Shown: one piece after another, positions 33,941 to 46,380 of the stretch
Layout: every line of letters begins with the position of its first letter
Numbering within the stretch: position 1 is the stretch's first letter
Translations under genes and position numbers: made by a program
From: Taiwanofungus camphoratus
Taxonomy: Eukaryota > Basidiomycota > Agaricomycetes > Polyporales > Taiwanofungaceae
NCBI GenBank assembly: GCA_003999685.1
Contig: CP021229.1
Span: forward strand, 124,001-188,000
Direction of reading: 5' to 3'
Length of the DNA stretch: 64,000 bases
The notes under the pieces: model-generated
Databases searched by the model: none
Told to the model about the DNA's origin: nothing
Seen by the model: the letters and a program-made list of their open reading frames with translations, nothing else

Positions 33941-35399
33941 GCGGCCCCTTTCGTCTCCGTCCCCCTGCCCACTCGCGTCATCCCCACGTCCGATGTGGTG
34001 CGTGCCCGCGCACGTGAAGCCGCTAGCTGCGTTCTGGACGGCCGTTATGCAATAACCTCACCCCAGCGAATCACTAGGGCAGCCATGTGCGACGGCTGAA
34101 CATTTGAATGCTCGCACATCTGCATGGGCAGCCCAGTCACACGCACAAGCGAGGTACGTGCGCGGCTAGGTGGCTCTTCGTTCGTATTATATGTGGGCGT
34201 CCCAGCATCGCGCGCCTCCTCGGTCCGTTCCTCGACAGCAGTGACTCGGACTGCATGGCCTTCTCGCTGTGCATCTCATGCAGTGCGTCTTTTACCTTCA
34301 GAGCCCTCCAGTCCTGGACGCGAATGCCGGTGCCCAACCCAGTCGCGCGACCCGGCCCCAGTCTCCCGAGCTTAAATTTCATCCTCACACGCGCCTTCTT
34401 TTGCTCTCGTTCGCGGGACCACCCCAGTGGCTCGGATCGCAGCCAGAACGCGTGCCTCCATTGGCTCTGCCAACGCAAAGAGCCTCCCGGAACACAGCTA
34501 GCATGCTGTGCCTTGCCCAGCTGACCGCTTGATTCATACATTCCCTTTTTGTTTCCTCTCGTTACTCACAGATGCTGCCATTGCCGCATCTCTGGCCCAG
34601 GCAAACGGAGCCTTCCAGAAATGTGCAATCACCATGGTGCGCTAGGTGCGCTCCAGGCTCCTGATTTAAAATATATAACACCCGTTGAGATCTAGCGCAC
34701 CAGGCGGTAAGCAGCAACTATGGAGCAGAGAGAAGGGAACCCCAACGGCTGCCAGGGCGAATTCTTGCAGAATCACAGAAGCGCGGTGCCACCTCTCGCA
34801 CAGCACATAACGCCATTCGACGGGAGGCAAACGTGCGCTGAGCACGAGCGAGCACGCGCGTGCGGTAAGCCTCTGCGTCTTCGGTGGAGGTGGAAGACGA
34901 GAGCAGAGCACTCGGGCGGATGCCGTTCCAACCTTCTTTCTTTTAGCCATGTTTGTGTAAATAGCGGTGCGGGTGAATATATTTCGTTGCCCGTCAGTTC
35001 CTGCGTGCTTTCCTACAGTCTTTGCACCGCTGCCGCCGTGTTTTCTGTGATTCTGGATTCCATTCATGAGACGACCCACCTGTATATTTCCGTATTTTGA
35101 TTTTCAAATGGAGTGCCCTGTCAAAAACAGCCGCACGGGCTGTTCGCAGCACTGAGGAAGCTGAAGGTGTCGCTGTGAGCATTTTACACCGTAAAGTATT
35201 CAGGGACCGAGAGAGACGCTTTCCTGTCTGGTCGGTGGTGCATCGAGCAAGGTCCCTCACGCCTGGAGCATCTCACCGGGGGGTTGAAGGCGGCGTCATG
35301 AGTTGTAAACATTTTCCACCGCAACCTGCACAGCAAGACAAGTTCTCATTGTACACTGAGTACATCCAGTGAAGGCCCTCGAAATCAGAAGAGCTTATA
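33941..35399. other. intergenic between COG7 and the DUF3602 gene
   Basis: About 1.5 kb. It holds the distal promoter of the DUF3602 gene and the 3' flank of COG7. Open frames of up to 138 codons on both strands overlap each other and look like chance frames in GC-rich DNA. Confidence 0.5.
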
Positions 35400-38372
35400 C
35401 TACAACATCCACCCCCTCAACCGCGCCACGATCCTCCCCACCTCCTCACTCTCCCTCGCCCACTTCTCTCCCTCCTCTCCATCCGCACCCTCCGCACCGT
35501 CCCACTCCTCGCTCTCCTCCTCTCTCTCGCTTTCCAGCACCCACACCCCTTCCCTCACCCTCCTCCGCCCCTCTTCCTCGCCCATCTCCGCCCACCGCTT
35601 CCACGCACCTAGCAAGCGCCACTCAACGTTCAACGCGAGCACCACATTGCCGAGGTAGCCGAGGTCCGCCGCGAGCTGCGCCGCGCCCGCGGGCGAGAGT
35701 CTCGGGATGCGCGGCAGGACCACGGACGTGAGCGACGCGAGGAGCGTGCGCCCGAGCGAGGCGAGCCACACGGCGGTCACGGAGGACGGCGAGAGGTGCA
35801 GCGCGTCGAGGGCCTCGCTCGCGCTCTCGCTCTGGTCCTGCGCTTGCTGCTGCTGGGCGTGCATCTGCATCTGCACCTGCGCCTGCCCGGGCTTGAGCGC
35901 GAGCGACGGCGCACGCCGCGTGTGCTGCATCCCCACGCCCGGGCTCGCTGCTGCATGCTCACCCGGCGCGGGCTCTGCGAGCGCACGCAGGAGCGCACCG
36001 CTCACGTGTGGCAGCGTGCGCAGGGAGAACGCGAGCGCGCCGTCGTCTGCGTGCACTTCGAGCAGGCGCGGGAGAGTCAGCAGGCCCTCCGCGACACGCT
36101 GCATCGCCGTGCTCGGGCTCCGCGAGAACGCTGGGACGCGCACCGCGTTCATCGCCCCACCTGTTGTAGCTGCGGGGCCCTTGGCGGCGTCGGCAGAAGA
36201 CCAGACCGGCAGCGAAGCGTACGTGCTGAGGTGTGCGTGCAGCGGCGCAAGCAGCGTATCCTGCAGCGCGACTTGGCACGTGCGAGCGAGATTCGAGATG
36301 GCCGTACGGGAGTCAGTTAGGAGGGGGGCCGTAAACGGATTTGGTGGGAGGGTGGATGTGAAAGACGACCGACGAGGGTCCGGAGAGGGAGGTGTGGGCG
36401 CGAGGAGGGCATCGCCGCGAGATGATGGTGGAGGTTGGGAGGTTTCCGGATCGACGCTGTTCAACAAGGAATGCAAAGCAGCAGAGTTGAGACTGGATTG
36501 CATGAGCAACTGAATCGCACCGCGCGTCGTCCCACTGGGCGGCGAACCCGGATCCCGACGCACAGCATGCAAGATGGCCGAAATTTGCACAAGACCTGCA
36601 CGAAGCTTTCCCTCACACGCTGTCGTACGGTCCAGTAGTACGCGAACAGCTTCGAGAAGACGCAGCGTCGACTGGATATCCGCCCAATCTTGTGCGGTAT
36701 AATTCAAATCAGACAAGTCCTCATCTGACGCTGGCGCCCCTGCGGACAAACCCCCGCCCAATGTACCCCTTCTTGTAGCACCCTCAATACGTGACGCATC
36801 TGCAAACGCAGAGACGACGTGATCCACCGCTTGTACGAGGCCTACAGCGCCAAATCCGTGCGTAAACGCGAGGCAGCGACCCATGGCATCCTCAGCCGCC
36901 CCGAACACATCCACCGCCCGTTCGCGTAGCACACGCGCACGATCTTCTCGCATATGTGAAGTCGTGCAGAGCGCACTTTTGAGCACGTCATCGAGGAGGC
37001 GCTGCTCGAGAACACTATAGTCCGCCTGGAAGTCGGCGAAAGGAAAGAAGAGCTCGTGGTCCCACTCAAGAAGAGGAAACGATGTGGACGATGGAAGGCC
37101 TGCGCTGCTGGTGGATGCACGGTGTGTCGACATGCGGCGCGTCATGGATATGGACATACGCGCAGAGGAGCGGCGCCGGACGTGCGCCTGTGGCTGGGAC
37201 GCAGCGCTGGGATCTGTGTTGGGTGCGGGCATGAGTATGGCAGCGTATCCGACTTTCTCGAATATCTTCTCAATGGCAACTGCAAACTCTTCGGTGGTGT
37301 GGTAGGCCGATATGAGCTCGCGTAAGGCAAAAGCACCATGGTACGTGGAGACCGCTGCGAGGCGTTGAGAAAAGGTCGGTTGAAGGGCGGAGAGCGTAGA
37401 CGTGATGAGAGCCGAAAGAGTTGGTTGAGGGTCAGGAAAGATAGCAGGAACAGATGTACGTTCAGTTTGGAGGAGGGACAGGAATGAGGAATAGAATGAC
37501 GATAGGAAAACCGAGAATGTTTGCATGGCGGACTCAGGGCCTGATGCTCCTTCACAGTCGCGTAGCCGCGCGCCTTGCCACGCCTCCACAAGGGACCCAC
37601 GGCGAGATCCATAGTAATAGTTACGAAATTCGGCCTCACGCTGGATGTTGCTGAAGATAGTAAAGTAATTTCGACAAACCGCGAGTTCCTGAGACGTGAC
37701 TGCTGCGACGAGCGCAGAGCTAAGCGCAGCCTCGAGCTGATTCTGCAGACTGACCATCAGCGTGCGCCGATTTCCGTACTCAGACGTGTTCTCGAAGACC
37801 GCCATACTCTTGTTGGCCTCAGAGAGACGCTCTGCGGCCTTCTCATAGTTCTTCTCTCCCAGGAGCGACGTAACATCGCTCTCCAGCGTACCCCAACTCT
37901 CCGCCTCGCGCAGTACCTCGCGTGCTGCCTCCATATTGCGCCGGACGGTATCGAGAAATTGCAACCGATCGAGTGCTGCATTAGTCTCTGCAGCGAGCGA
38001 GGCTTCTGATTTCGCCGCTACACTGTGCAGTACGCCCTGAAGAGACACAGCGCCTTCGCGCATAAAATGAAGGTCGTATGTGAGGCGTGAGGCACCACGA
38101 GAGATGTCATCAATGATACGCTCTACCTGAGCTGATGTGTCTTCGCTTGCTATTTCGAGGGTCCCGACTAGATTGGTGACGCAGCGGTCGAGCTCTGTCA
38201 ATTCCATGGCGCGTTCCATTTCCTCTGTGTCAGGAGAGACGGGATTAAAAATGTCATTGATCCATGAAACAACATCATCGTGATTTTCCAATGATTCGAG
38301 AAGTTCTGTAGAAGATCCTAAGTTCGGAAACCCAGACTCCATAGGGTCAACATCGCGCAAAGGTGAATACAT
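35400..38372 (-). CDS. COG7: conserved oligomeric Golgi complex subunit 7, 990 aa
   Basis: A single uninterrupted frame. COG7 belongs to lobe B of the COG tethering complex, which captures intra-Golgi retrograde vesicles at cis/medial Golgi membranes. The N-terminal half carries the family pattern: VVSWINDIF near residues 34-42 (COG7 proteins begin with a similar WIN motif), ERIIDDISRGASRLTYDL, LRFLDTVRRNMEAAREVLRE-type helices (here LDRLQFLDTVRRNMEAAR), ESWGTLESDV, and FRNYYYGSRRGSLVEAWQ. The C-terminal half contains Ser/Pro-rich inserts and a Gln-rich tract (QVQMQMHAQQQQAQ), so it is longer than the animal protein (about 770 aa). No introns are needed, unlike the other genes here. The start MYSPLRDVDPM is the first ATG; M11 is an alternative. 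Confidence 0.85.
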   Translation of the reverse strand: MYSPLRDVDPMESGFPNLGSSTELLESLENHDDVVSWINDIFNPVSPDTEEMERAMELTELDRCVTNLVGTLEIASEDTSAQVERIIDDISRGASRLTYDLHFMREGAVSLQGVLHSVAAKSEASLAAETNAALDRLQFLDTVRRNMEAAREVLREAESWGTLESDVTSLLGEKNYEKAAERLSEANKSMAVFENTSEYGNRRTLMVSLQNQLEAALSSALVAAVTSQELAVCRNYFTIFSNIQREAEFRNYYYGSRRGSLVEAWQGARLRDCEGASGPESAMQTFSVFLSSFYSSFLSLLQTERTSVPAIFPDPQPTLSALITSTLSALQPTFSQRLAAVSTYHGAFALRELISAYHTTEEFAVAIEKIFEKVGYAAILMPAPNTDPSAASQPQAHVRRRSSARMSISMTRRMSTHRASTSSAGLPSSTSFPLLEWDHELFFPFADFQADYSVLEQRLLDDVLKSALCTTSHMREDRARVLRERAVDVFGAAEDAMGRCLAFTHGFGAVGLVQAVDHVVSAFADASRIEGATRRGTLGGGLSAGAPASDEDLSDLNYTAQDWADIQSTLRLLEAVRVLLDRTTACEGKLRAGLVQISAILHAVRRDPGSPPSGTTRGAIQLLMQSSLNSAALHSLLNSVDPETSQPPPSSRGDALLAPTPPSPDPRRSSFTSTLPPNPFTAPLLTDSRTAISNLARTCQVALQDTLLAPLHAHLSTYASLPVWSSADAAKGPAATTGGAMNAVRVPAFSRSPSTAMQRVAEGLLTLPRLLEVHADDGALAFSLRTLPHVSGALLRALAEPAPGEHAAASPGVGMQHTRRAPSLALKPGQAQVQMQMHAQQQQAQDQSESASEALDALHLSPSSVTAVWLASLGRTLLASLTSVVLPRIPRLSPAGAAQLAADLGYLGNVVLALNVEWRLLGAWKRWAEMGEEEGRRRVREGVWVLESEREEESEEWDGAEGADGEEGEKWARESEEVGRIVARLRGWML

Positions 38373-39231
38373 CTGTCTCTTTACTCATGAGAAGTTCAAC
38401 TGGACTTTGAGTATTTTTTTACATACCATTAATTCTTCTCAATGTACTACATGCAGTACACCGCGACTGTCCGAAAGTTTAAACGGAGGAGACTATCTGG
38501 GTCTACCGAACTTCCTGATAAGTAAATGAAATGATAATGTAAAAGGGGTGTACATACTCCTTATGCACCTCGTAACCAACCAAAAGGACAAATCTCGGGA
38601 ACCGAAGGATGGGATGAATATTGGGCTGTGGCGTTCACTCATACGCCGTGACAGTATGTAAGACTGAAGAGCGCACAAGGATTGTCGTGCTATGTCAGAC
38701 GGCCTGGAAATCCGAAGATTCTCTCTGAATGTGGCTAGTAACTTGGCTGTTCAACACGTAGCGCAGGTGCGAGTGAGAAGTGATCGCTGTCAAGGTTATA
38801 GAGGTGCGAGGGCTGGAACACGCCGTTCATTGTGTACATTGGCAAAATACGCTCAACATCACCAGAACCTGGTATCTATCATGGGAAATTGTACCGATTT
38901 GTACGATTACAGTTGCATCAGCAAAAGTGCAGTTTGATTGACAATTCTGGCAAGCTTTATAATACGGGCCCCATGCTGGTCAGTGTTGCCATGACCAGAT
39001 ATGGCAAGTCCATCCATTGCCAGACGGGTGAGTATTTACAATACTAGAGCAGACCGGCAGGCATATTGTCCTGTATAGTAAATAGAACTCATATGTTGTG
39101 TAGATTACATGTGCTGCGAATCCACAGATGAGCGGAAGTGTCTCGGCAGGATGGTATATGAGTAGAATGGTTGCGACAGTCCATAACGAACACATATAAG
39201 GGGATGAAATTTAAGCCAATGTGAGTATGAA
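38373..39231. other. upstream of COG7; start of the transposon-rich region
   Basis: About 860 bp. The COG7 promoter lies next to 38372. GC content falls from about 38.7 kb on. No gene is supported. Confidence 0.5.
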
Positions 39232-39486
39232 CTACAAAGGCACAAAGCTGTCTAGTCCATACAAGTCCTCCACGTGAACATCCTCCCCATCCTTGGGTTC
39301 AAGGTCTCTTTCATTGTTGCCCTCTTCATCTCCGCTTTCATCATTGTCTTCGTCATCTTCAATGTTGTCCTTGTCCTCAGTGTTGCCCTCAGCTTCTGCA
39401 ACATCCCTATCCAAGCAATTGTCCATATCACTCACATTGCCATCACTATTGCTCAGACTTTTCAAATATGTGGGCAGAATATTCAT
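39232..39486 (-). CDS. acidic C-terminal fragment, 84 codons, unknown
   Basis: An open minus-strand frame ends ...DLYGLDSFVPL-TAG after a long Asp/Glu/Asn-rich stretch (NESGDEEGNNE-type composition, from about residue 20). It looks like the acidic tail of a larger protein whose upstream part cannot be followed. It lies in transposon-rich DNA and could be the end of a transposon ORF. No family recognised. Confidence 0.3.
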   Translation of the reverse strand: MNILPTYLKSLSNSDGNVSDMDNCLDRDVAEAEGNTEDKDNIEDDEDNDESGDEEGNNERDLEPKDGEDVHVEDLYGLDSFVPL

Positions 39487-39513
39487 CTTGTGTGTAGCTT
39501 CATAGCAAGCTAG

Positions 39514-40834
39514 GCTACTGTTCCCTTTGTGTTCAACACTACCACCAAGAAATCACATGAACATGTTGCAATCTACAAATCTAAAAGAGGTGTTGGAGGT
39601 ATGTTCATGGCAATGCAGAGCTGATATATACATACACATTGACATAGTAGTAGCATCAATCTTTGTCATCCTCATTGGCTTTTTATACAAGAGATGGTGG
39701 CAATAGGTCAGAGATATATCCATACACAAAGGCTGGAATAAGATGCACTGTACAGATGACCATGTTGGGATCTAGAAATCTGAATGCATTGGGGTCTTTG
39801 AAATCCACAAAGCCAACACAATGCAGATGGCAAGTCTGAAAGCCTTCCACCCAAACCAGCAGACCCACAAAATGTCCATTGTGCAAGGCTCAGGTGAAGT
39901 CAAATTTGGTCCAGTGTAATGCATGTTGATGTGAAAGATATCAATGACTCAGGCATACTGATATGGATGTGCATTATTGTCACTATCATCTTTGGGTGTG
40001 AGTACTTGAGTGTTGGTGTGAGTAGACCATAGACATATTTGTAATAGACATGAGGACTATCACCAATCCCTATAAGAGCTTTGATCTTGAACATCACCTT
40101 TTTCAGTGGTCTGAGCATGGACAATTTTGGTGATTTTGCATATAACATTGACCAAAAATGGTCATTTTGGGTTAAAAATGGGATTGAACCTCCAAAAAAG
40201 CTTGCAGCCTGATTTGCCTGCCATTTTTGCCCCTCAAAATGGATTCTGCAGCATTGGAGCATCACCCTATTTTTTTACTAAAAAAATCTTTTTAGATGGG
40301 CATCTGATCAGAAGCATGACTGTAATGGCTGTCTCCATGTCCAGAAACCCCCCATTTCAGTGGTTAGGCACCAGACCTCCTGCTTATCAGTCCATTTTCG
40401 ATGATTTTTGCTATCCAACAGTGCACCCTAATGGGCCAGAAATTTGGTTATTTGCATTGAACATTTCAGCTCCCAGACCCCCATTTTTGGTGATTTGAGA
40501 TCAAAGCTCATATAGAGATTGACAGTGGTCCTTAAACATGTGACTGTGACAAGGCACTCTTGATCCTGCAAAACTGCATATCAGCTAAGTCCTCCCGTTT
40601 AGCCTCCCCTTAGTACAGTACTGCATAGTAGCCCATCAAAGCTACATCAAGCAGTCACAACACATGTTGTAGGTCATCGAAGACCTTTGTAGATGTCTCT
40701 CGACCCATTTGAGATTGAGAACCCTTTGCTGCTGACTCTCCCCTAGCACACTAACTAGTACTATAGCTTTCCAGCTTTTCTAGGTTGTACCCAGTCAGAG
40801 TTGGAGTGTTATAGTGCACATCACCGGTCATTCC
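39514..40834. other. AT-rich gene-poor stretch
   Basis: About 1.3 kb with short frames only. It lies where the 3' LTR of the minus-strand gypsy element would be expected, but no match to the LTR at 46381-46988 was seen. Confidence 0.5.
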
Positions 40835-41068
40835 TCACAGTTTAATGACATGCAGGAACCACTCTGGATGATATGGTGGTTCTGGGTCATTTGCGAATGT
40901 GTAGTGAACAGCGATACATTCACGTGTAAGGTGCCCAGGTGATGGGTGACTACACCGAAAACATTTGTAGTCAGGGCACATCCAGTGCAAGTGATGAGTA
41001 CTACCACAGAGGTAGCATGGACCATAGCAAGTGAAAGACGACAAGGAGTGACTGTTTGACTGAGACAT
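40835..41068 (-). CDS. small double zinc-knuckle protein at the 3' end of the gypsy element, 77 aa
   Basis: An intact frame starting MSQSNSHSL directly follows the decayed chromodomain of the gypsy pol (same strand). It contains two Cys/His clusters: CYLCGSTHHLHWMC and CFRCSHPSPGHLTREC. The second fits CX2CX6HX4C; the first is a looser CCHC-like knuckle. Such clusters bind zinc and nucleic acid. The gag of this element has its own, different knuckle (CFYCHKGGHSAHIC), so this is an extra module downstream of pol. Its role is unknown. Unlike the neighbouring pol it has no stops. Confidence 0.55.
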   Translation of the reverse strand: MSQSNSHSLSSFTCYGPCYLCGSTHHLHWMCPDYKCFRCSHPSPGHLTRECIAVHYTFANDPEPPYHPEWFLHVIKL

Positions 41069-44000
41069 GCGGATGATGAGTGGGGTAAAAATGCATTCAG
41101 CAGCTCGTCCGCAGTACCGGCTAAGTTTTCTTCTGGTTTCTATGAGTCATCGGCTGATGAATAACCCTTTCACCTGACCCTGTATTCACGGTGGTTTCTT
41201 CAGTGATTCTCACGATGTCCAACCAAAGCTTTGACTTTATAGTTATCTTTGTTGCTGATAAGCTCTGGTGGTGGTTTTATGTAGTTGAGACCATACATGT
41301 CTCAGTGTACGGCAAGAGAAGTGCAGCGTGAAAAACAGGGTGCACTCGCCATGATGTCGGGAGTTTCAGCTTGTAAGACACCAGTCCTAGTACGTCCGTA
41401 ATTTTGAAGGGCCCTTCACATTTGGGAGCCAACTTCCTCATCGGGTATGGTAGCTTTAGATTTTGTGAGTCTAGCCATACCTTCTGACTCTTGCAGAAAC
41501 CTGTTCCCTTGAATTTCACACGTTTTGCTAGCACCACCTGCGCTAGCTCCATTGCTGAGTGTGCGTCCTCCTAAATCTTCTGCAAGTTCCGCAATCGATA
41601 AACGGCACCCAGTGTGTCTGATCCAGGGTGTACAATGGGAATCTCTTGAGGTTCATAGCCCATCATGACCTTGAAGGGTGACACCTTGATTGTAGAATGC
41701 TCACATGAGTTGTGAGCAAATTGTACAGAGCCCAGCAGTGATGACCAGTTGTCCGGATTGTTGCTTGTGAAGCATCACAGGTATATTTCAAGTTCCTGGT
41801 TAACTTCTTCTGTCTCACCATCTGTCTGAGGATGGAACACCATGCTCATAGCCGACTTGACTCCGGTCATATGGCAGAGCTTCTGAAATACCTTTGATGC
41901 AAATTGCGGTCCTCAATCACTAATGATCTTGTCCAGAAGACCAAACCACTTGTACACCTCATCTTGGCTGTCCCTGATGCGTCAATTGTCTTGTTGCATA
42001 GAATGAAAACTACCCCCCTTGTAAGGTCGTGGTCCACAACAACCAAAATTAAGTCATAGCCCTCAGAGAGCGATAAATCCATGATAAAATTGCAGCAAAA
42101 TGTACTGAACGAAGTGGTGTGCTGCACGAACTTGATTGGAAGGAGGGCTGATTAGGTGGGGTGTGTGTTGACCTTCATTTGCTGGCAAATGCTGCAACCT
42201 TTGATGTATCGCGTGACAAAATCAGTCATTCCAGGTCACCAGTAGTCTCATCAAAGAGACACAAGAGTTTTTTGAATGTCAGGGTGGCCAGCAAAGGGGA
42301 GGTCATGGTAATTTGAGACTGTGTGTCATCACAGATCCTTGTCCATAGAGATATACACCCTGTTGTCGTAGAGGAGGTCGCCATCTCAAATTGTCCAGTG
42401 GTTATTAAGATCTTTCCATGCACTGTGTATGTCATTGATGTACAAGGAGTCATTTATGCTTGCTTCTGTGATGGAAGCCCAAAGACTTGTGTCGATTGCT
42501 GCTGCCCAGACCTTATCCGGTAGGATGATCACATCCTGGTTGTTCGATGAACCGTCATTGTGGTCTGGGCATCTGGAGAGTGTATCGCTTTGCACCATTT
42601 GTGTTTTGGGTACATAAACCAACCAATAATCAAATTCAGACAGGCGAAGAGCCCATTGTGTCTGCCTTAGATTGAGGTTCCATGCTGTTTTCCAGTACAT
42701 CAAGTTCTTGTGATCGCTGTAAATCATGACTGGATATGAGCTACCAATGAGAAGGTGACTCCATTCATTGAGTCCACACATGATGCCCATAAGCTCTCTG
42801 TCGTAGACATTGTAATTCCATTCTGTGGGTGTCATGCTTTGGGAAATGTAACCATATGGGTGCCAATCACCATTCTCATCCTTTTGCCTAAGGACAGCAC
42901 TGATGGTGAACTTTGATGCATCTGTGTCCAACGCAAACGGTTTCTCCAGGTCGGGCATTTGTAAAACCAGTTGTTCCAGAAATGCTTTCTTCAAAGCTTC
43001 AAAAGCTTCCTATTGTTCCACATCCCAATGCCATTTGACATCCTTCTACATAAGCGAGACCAGGGGTTGTGTCAGGTGTGAGAATCTATGTATGAACTGG
43101 TGGTAAAAGTTCCCAAATCCAATGAACGACCTGACCTCCCTTAGGTTCTTAGGTATCAGCCAGTCTTTAATGCCGGCTACCTTAACAAGATCTATAGCGA
43201 GCTGTCTGGGTCTGATGATCATGCTCAAGAATTCAACTTCTTGCACATTGAATTTGCACTTCTCCGGTTTAAGATATAGGTTATTATCTTTGAGTCGTTC
43301 GATAATGCATCATGTTCACTTCTTATGCTCCTCAGGATCGGTTGAGTAGATCAGGATGTTGTCCATATAGATGGTGAGCCATCCTTCCTTGAGCATGTCC
43401 ATGAAAACTGTATTCATCATTCATTGGAACATTGTCAGAGAGTTGCACATCCTGAAGAACATTACCAGAGGTTCATAAAATGAGGGAGATCCTTCTTCTG
43501 CTGCAGAAACACTGAAATTCACTTTTCATTCATCACCTTTCTTGATATGAAGGTTGTTATATCTCTGATGAAGGTCTATCTTTGTGAAGATTGTGGCATT
43601 GTTGAGGTGTTCCAGAAGTTCCGTAATAAGGAGAAGGGGGTATCTATCCTTGATCGTTCTCTCGTTGAGTTCCCTGTAGTCCTGGCATGGTCAGTATCCA
43701 CCATCCTTCTTATCCACAAAGAAGAATGGACTAGTGAGTGGTGATTTGGATGGTCAGATGTATCTTTTCTTCAAGTTCTCTTCGAGAAACTTGTCCAGCT
43801 CAGCTTGCTGGTCATGGTTGAGGGAGTACATTGTCTGCTTGAAGTTCTTAAAATCTGGCTTGAGATTGATCTCTGGTCATACTCTGAATGCTGGAGAAGT
43901 CGTGCTGCCTTGGCTTTGTTAAACATCAGGAGGAGGTCATGGAGGTACTCAGAGATGAGTTTTGTAACCAGTTTCTCCTCTTTCTTGACATGTTTTTTGA

Positions 44001-45141
44001 TTGCAAGTTCCGTAAATGTGGTGAGTTGACCAATGTCATGTTTGACTGTCAGATAAGACCATTGTCCAGACAATGATAGGCTTCATTGAGAGGGTACTCT
44101 ATTTCCTTTAGTGGTGCATTCCGGTACACTGGATGCAAGTCTCGTCTATACATTGTGATCTGATCATCTCCTTTGATGAACGCTATGACTAGTTCATTGT
44201 CATTGATCGTCTTCATCGCTTGATTCAAGGTGATACCATTGACTGATTGTTCTTCCAGGGTTGTGACTGCTAAGTCATGGTGTGCCGTTCGCCTAGGCAT
44301 GTCTGTTGTTGGTAAGACAGAGGACATGGTGTCAATCACCTCAAAGTCCTCCTTGTCTTCTACTTCTTCAATGATGGGCTGCCATTGCTGCCTGAGACAT
44401 TTTGCTCGTTCAGCGAGGAACACTGCTACTTGTGGGCATGGGGGTGCTAACCAATCTATCTCATAGTCCAGCACAGGGTCCAGGGCTTCTTCCTTTTCCT
44501 GCGCCACAAGTTTCTTTAGCTCTAGTCACACTATCCATTGCATGATGATCCCCTTTTTCCATTCTCGAGATTCCTTCAGAGTTATATGATGCTTCAGTTC
44601 CATGCAACCCCCCTTCCAGTCAATGCTGGGGTTCTCGAGTTTGAGCCAAGTACAGTATGTCTGAAGATGATGTCTTTGTTTCTTATACTAGCTATGTATG
44701 CTTTGACAAATCAGGGCTCATTCCTGACTTTGTACAAAAGCAAGGCTCATCTAGTTATGAGTGCTTGCTTGTTGGCGGTGCTGTTCACGTTGAACACCGG
44801 TATAGGGTGCAGTAGCACCTCCGTCCGTAACTTGTGTTCCTTAATGAATTGTGGGTGCACAAATATTCCTGATACACTGCTATTGATGAAGGTGCATGTT
44901 TCAACGTCTTTTCGTCCCACAGTAATCGAAATGTGAAGGGCCCTGTCATTTCAAACTACAAGTACAATATGGGACAGTGAAATGGATATGGGCAGTGGTT
45001 GCGTTGGCTCACCCTGCCTCTTTAAAAATCCTCTATTCTCAACTCCTCAAACATCACCCTTTTCTTATCCGATGAGAGCGTCTTGATGTACGAGCGGAAA
45101 TCCATCGAAGGCTGCACTTCAGGTTCTTTTGAAACACCTTG

Positions 45142-46075
45142 TTAGCCTAGTCTGGCCGGTTTCTTCTGACATATGTGTGCCGAGTGTCCTCCTTTGTGGC
45201 AATAGAAGCACAGATGATTGTCCATGTGGTACTTCCTTTCCTTCTCATTTAGGCTGCAGTTGTCCTCCCATTTCTTGGTGAACAGGATGGGATGTGGAGT
45301 GGTGAGTGCATCCACTTCCATGGGTTCACTGTAGTCGATGTCGATAGTGGTGAAGAGGGTTTGATCAATCTCTCTGTAGATGGCATCAAGATGGAGAACA
45401 TCGGTGTACCATTTCTCTATGGAGTTGGGTCGCTCTATATTGGTATGGCCTGTGAGCGTTGTGTAGATCTGGTGGTCCAGACCCTTGATGAAGATTGCCC
45501 TCAACATGGGGTAATCGTTCTCGGTGCATTGACCATTGAGGCCCATGAAGGGATCTTTTAACTTGGCCTTCTCTGCCAGAAGTTGAAACCTTTCCACATA
45601 CATCTTTATACTGACCCTGATCTTCTTGTTTAGTTGCTTGGCCGGCAACTCCATTAGCATCTGGTGAGCCCTCTGGACTCCTTTGTGCTCAGAGAAAGCG
45701 AGTTGCAAGCTCGTCTTGAATATGTCCCAGCTAGTGTAGGGAGTATGCCCTCTCACAGCCTGTTCATAAAACATATCATGCCAGATACGTGCATCTTGTC
45801 CTCCTTTCATGAGGGCTATCATGTAAGTGATCTTTGTGTTATCGCTTAATCTCTGATTGTTAATGGCAGTCAGATAATGCTCCATCCACTGGAGGAAACG
45901 CTCCAGATCTTCTTCTTGCCCAGTAAACGGGTCCAGTGCAGGAATGTCAAGCTTGAGGGGTCAACTCCCCTGCTGCTGTTGCACTGAAAGGTGTGCTATG
46001 AGCACCTCGAGCTCCACCCTAGTCATTGTTGCTATGGTAGCCATCATAGTTGAAGTGGTGGGTGTTATGGATGTG
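45142..46075 (-). pseudogene. gag of gypsy element 1
   Basis: The region 45142-45885 is open and encodes a retrotransposon capsid (MEHYLTAINNQRL, then KITYMIALMKGGQDARIWHD) and a zinc knuckle, CFYCHKGGHSAHIC, ending in TAG. Upstream, the same protein continues to about 46075 (ATIATMTRVELEVLIAHLSV), broken by a TGA. The gag of element 2 (62.0-63.25 kb) is its homologue. Confidence 0.75.
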
Positions 46076-46380
46076 GTAGGAAGTGAAAGAAAGGTGGGAG
46101 TGGTGGGAGTGGCTATCAACAGCATCAAAAGTATCGATGTGGGAAAGAAACCAGCTGGGTCTCTTCCATCTGGCAGAGGATTACATCTGAAGTAGAAGGC
46201 TAATTTCTCCTGTGCTCATTGAGCTGAAATTGTCTCTGCCCATACAAGTGGGGAGTTCAGATAGATCGGGTTGAGGTTCTGATCAATGAAAGTTCAATGA
46301 AGATGATCGTACAGAAGCAGTGCATTGTTTACTTGAGTTGGCAAGCCTCAAGCAGTGGGGTTGACTGTCTCGATGGTAGA

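Noticed and set aside
37142-37639. 165-codon frame on the minus strand within COG7, plus several plus-strand frames
   Set aside because: Shadows of the intact COG7 frame.
35400-38372. COG4 as identity of the Golgi-complex gene
   Set aside because: The N-terminal WIN motif and the ESWGTLESDV and YYYGSRRGSLVEAWQ segments fit COG7, not COG4.
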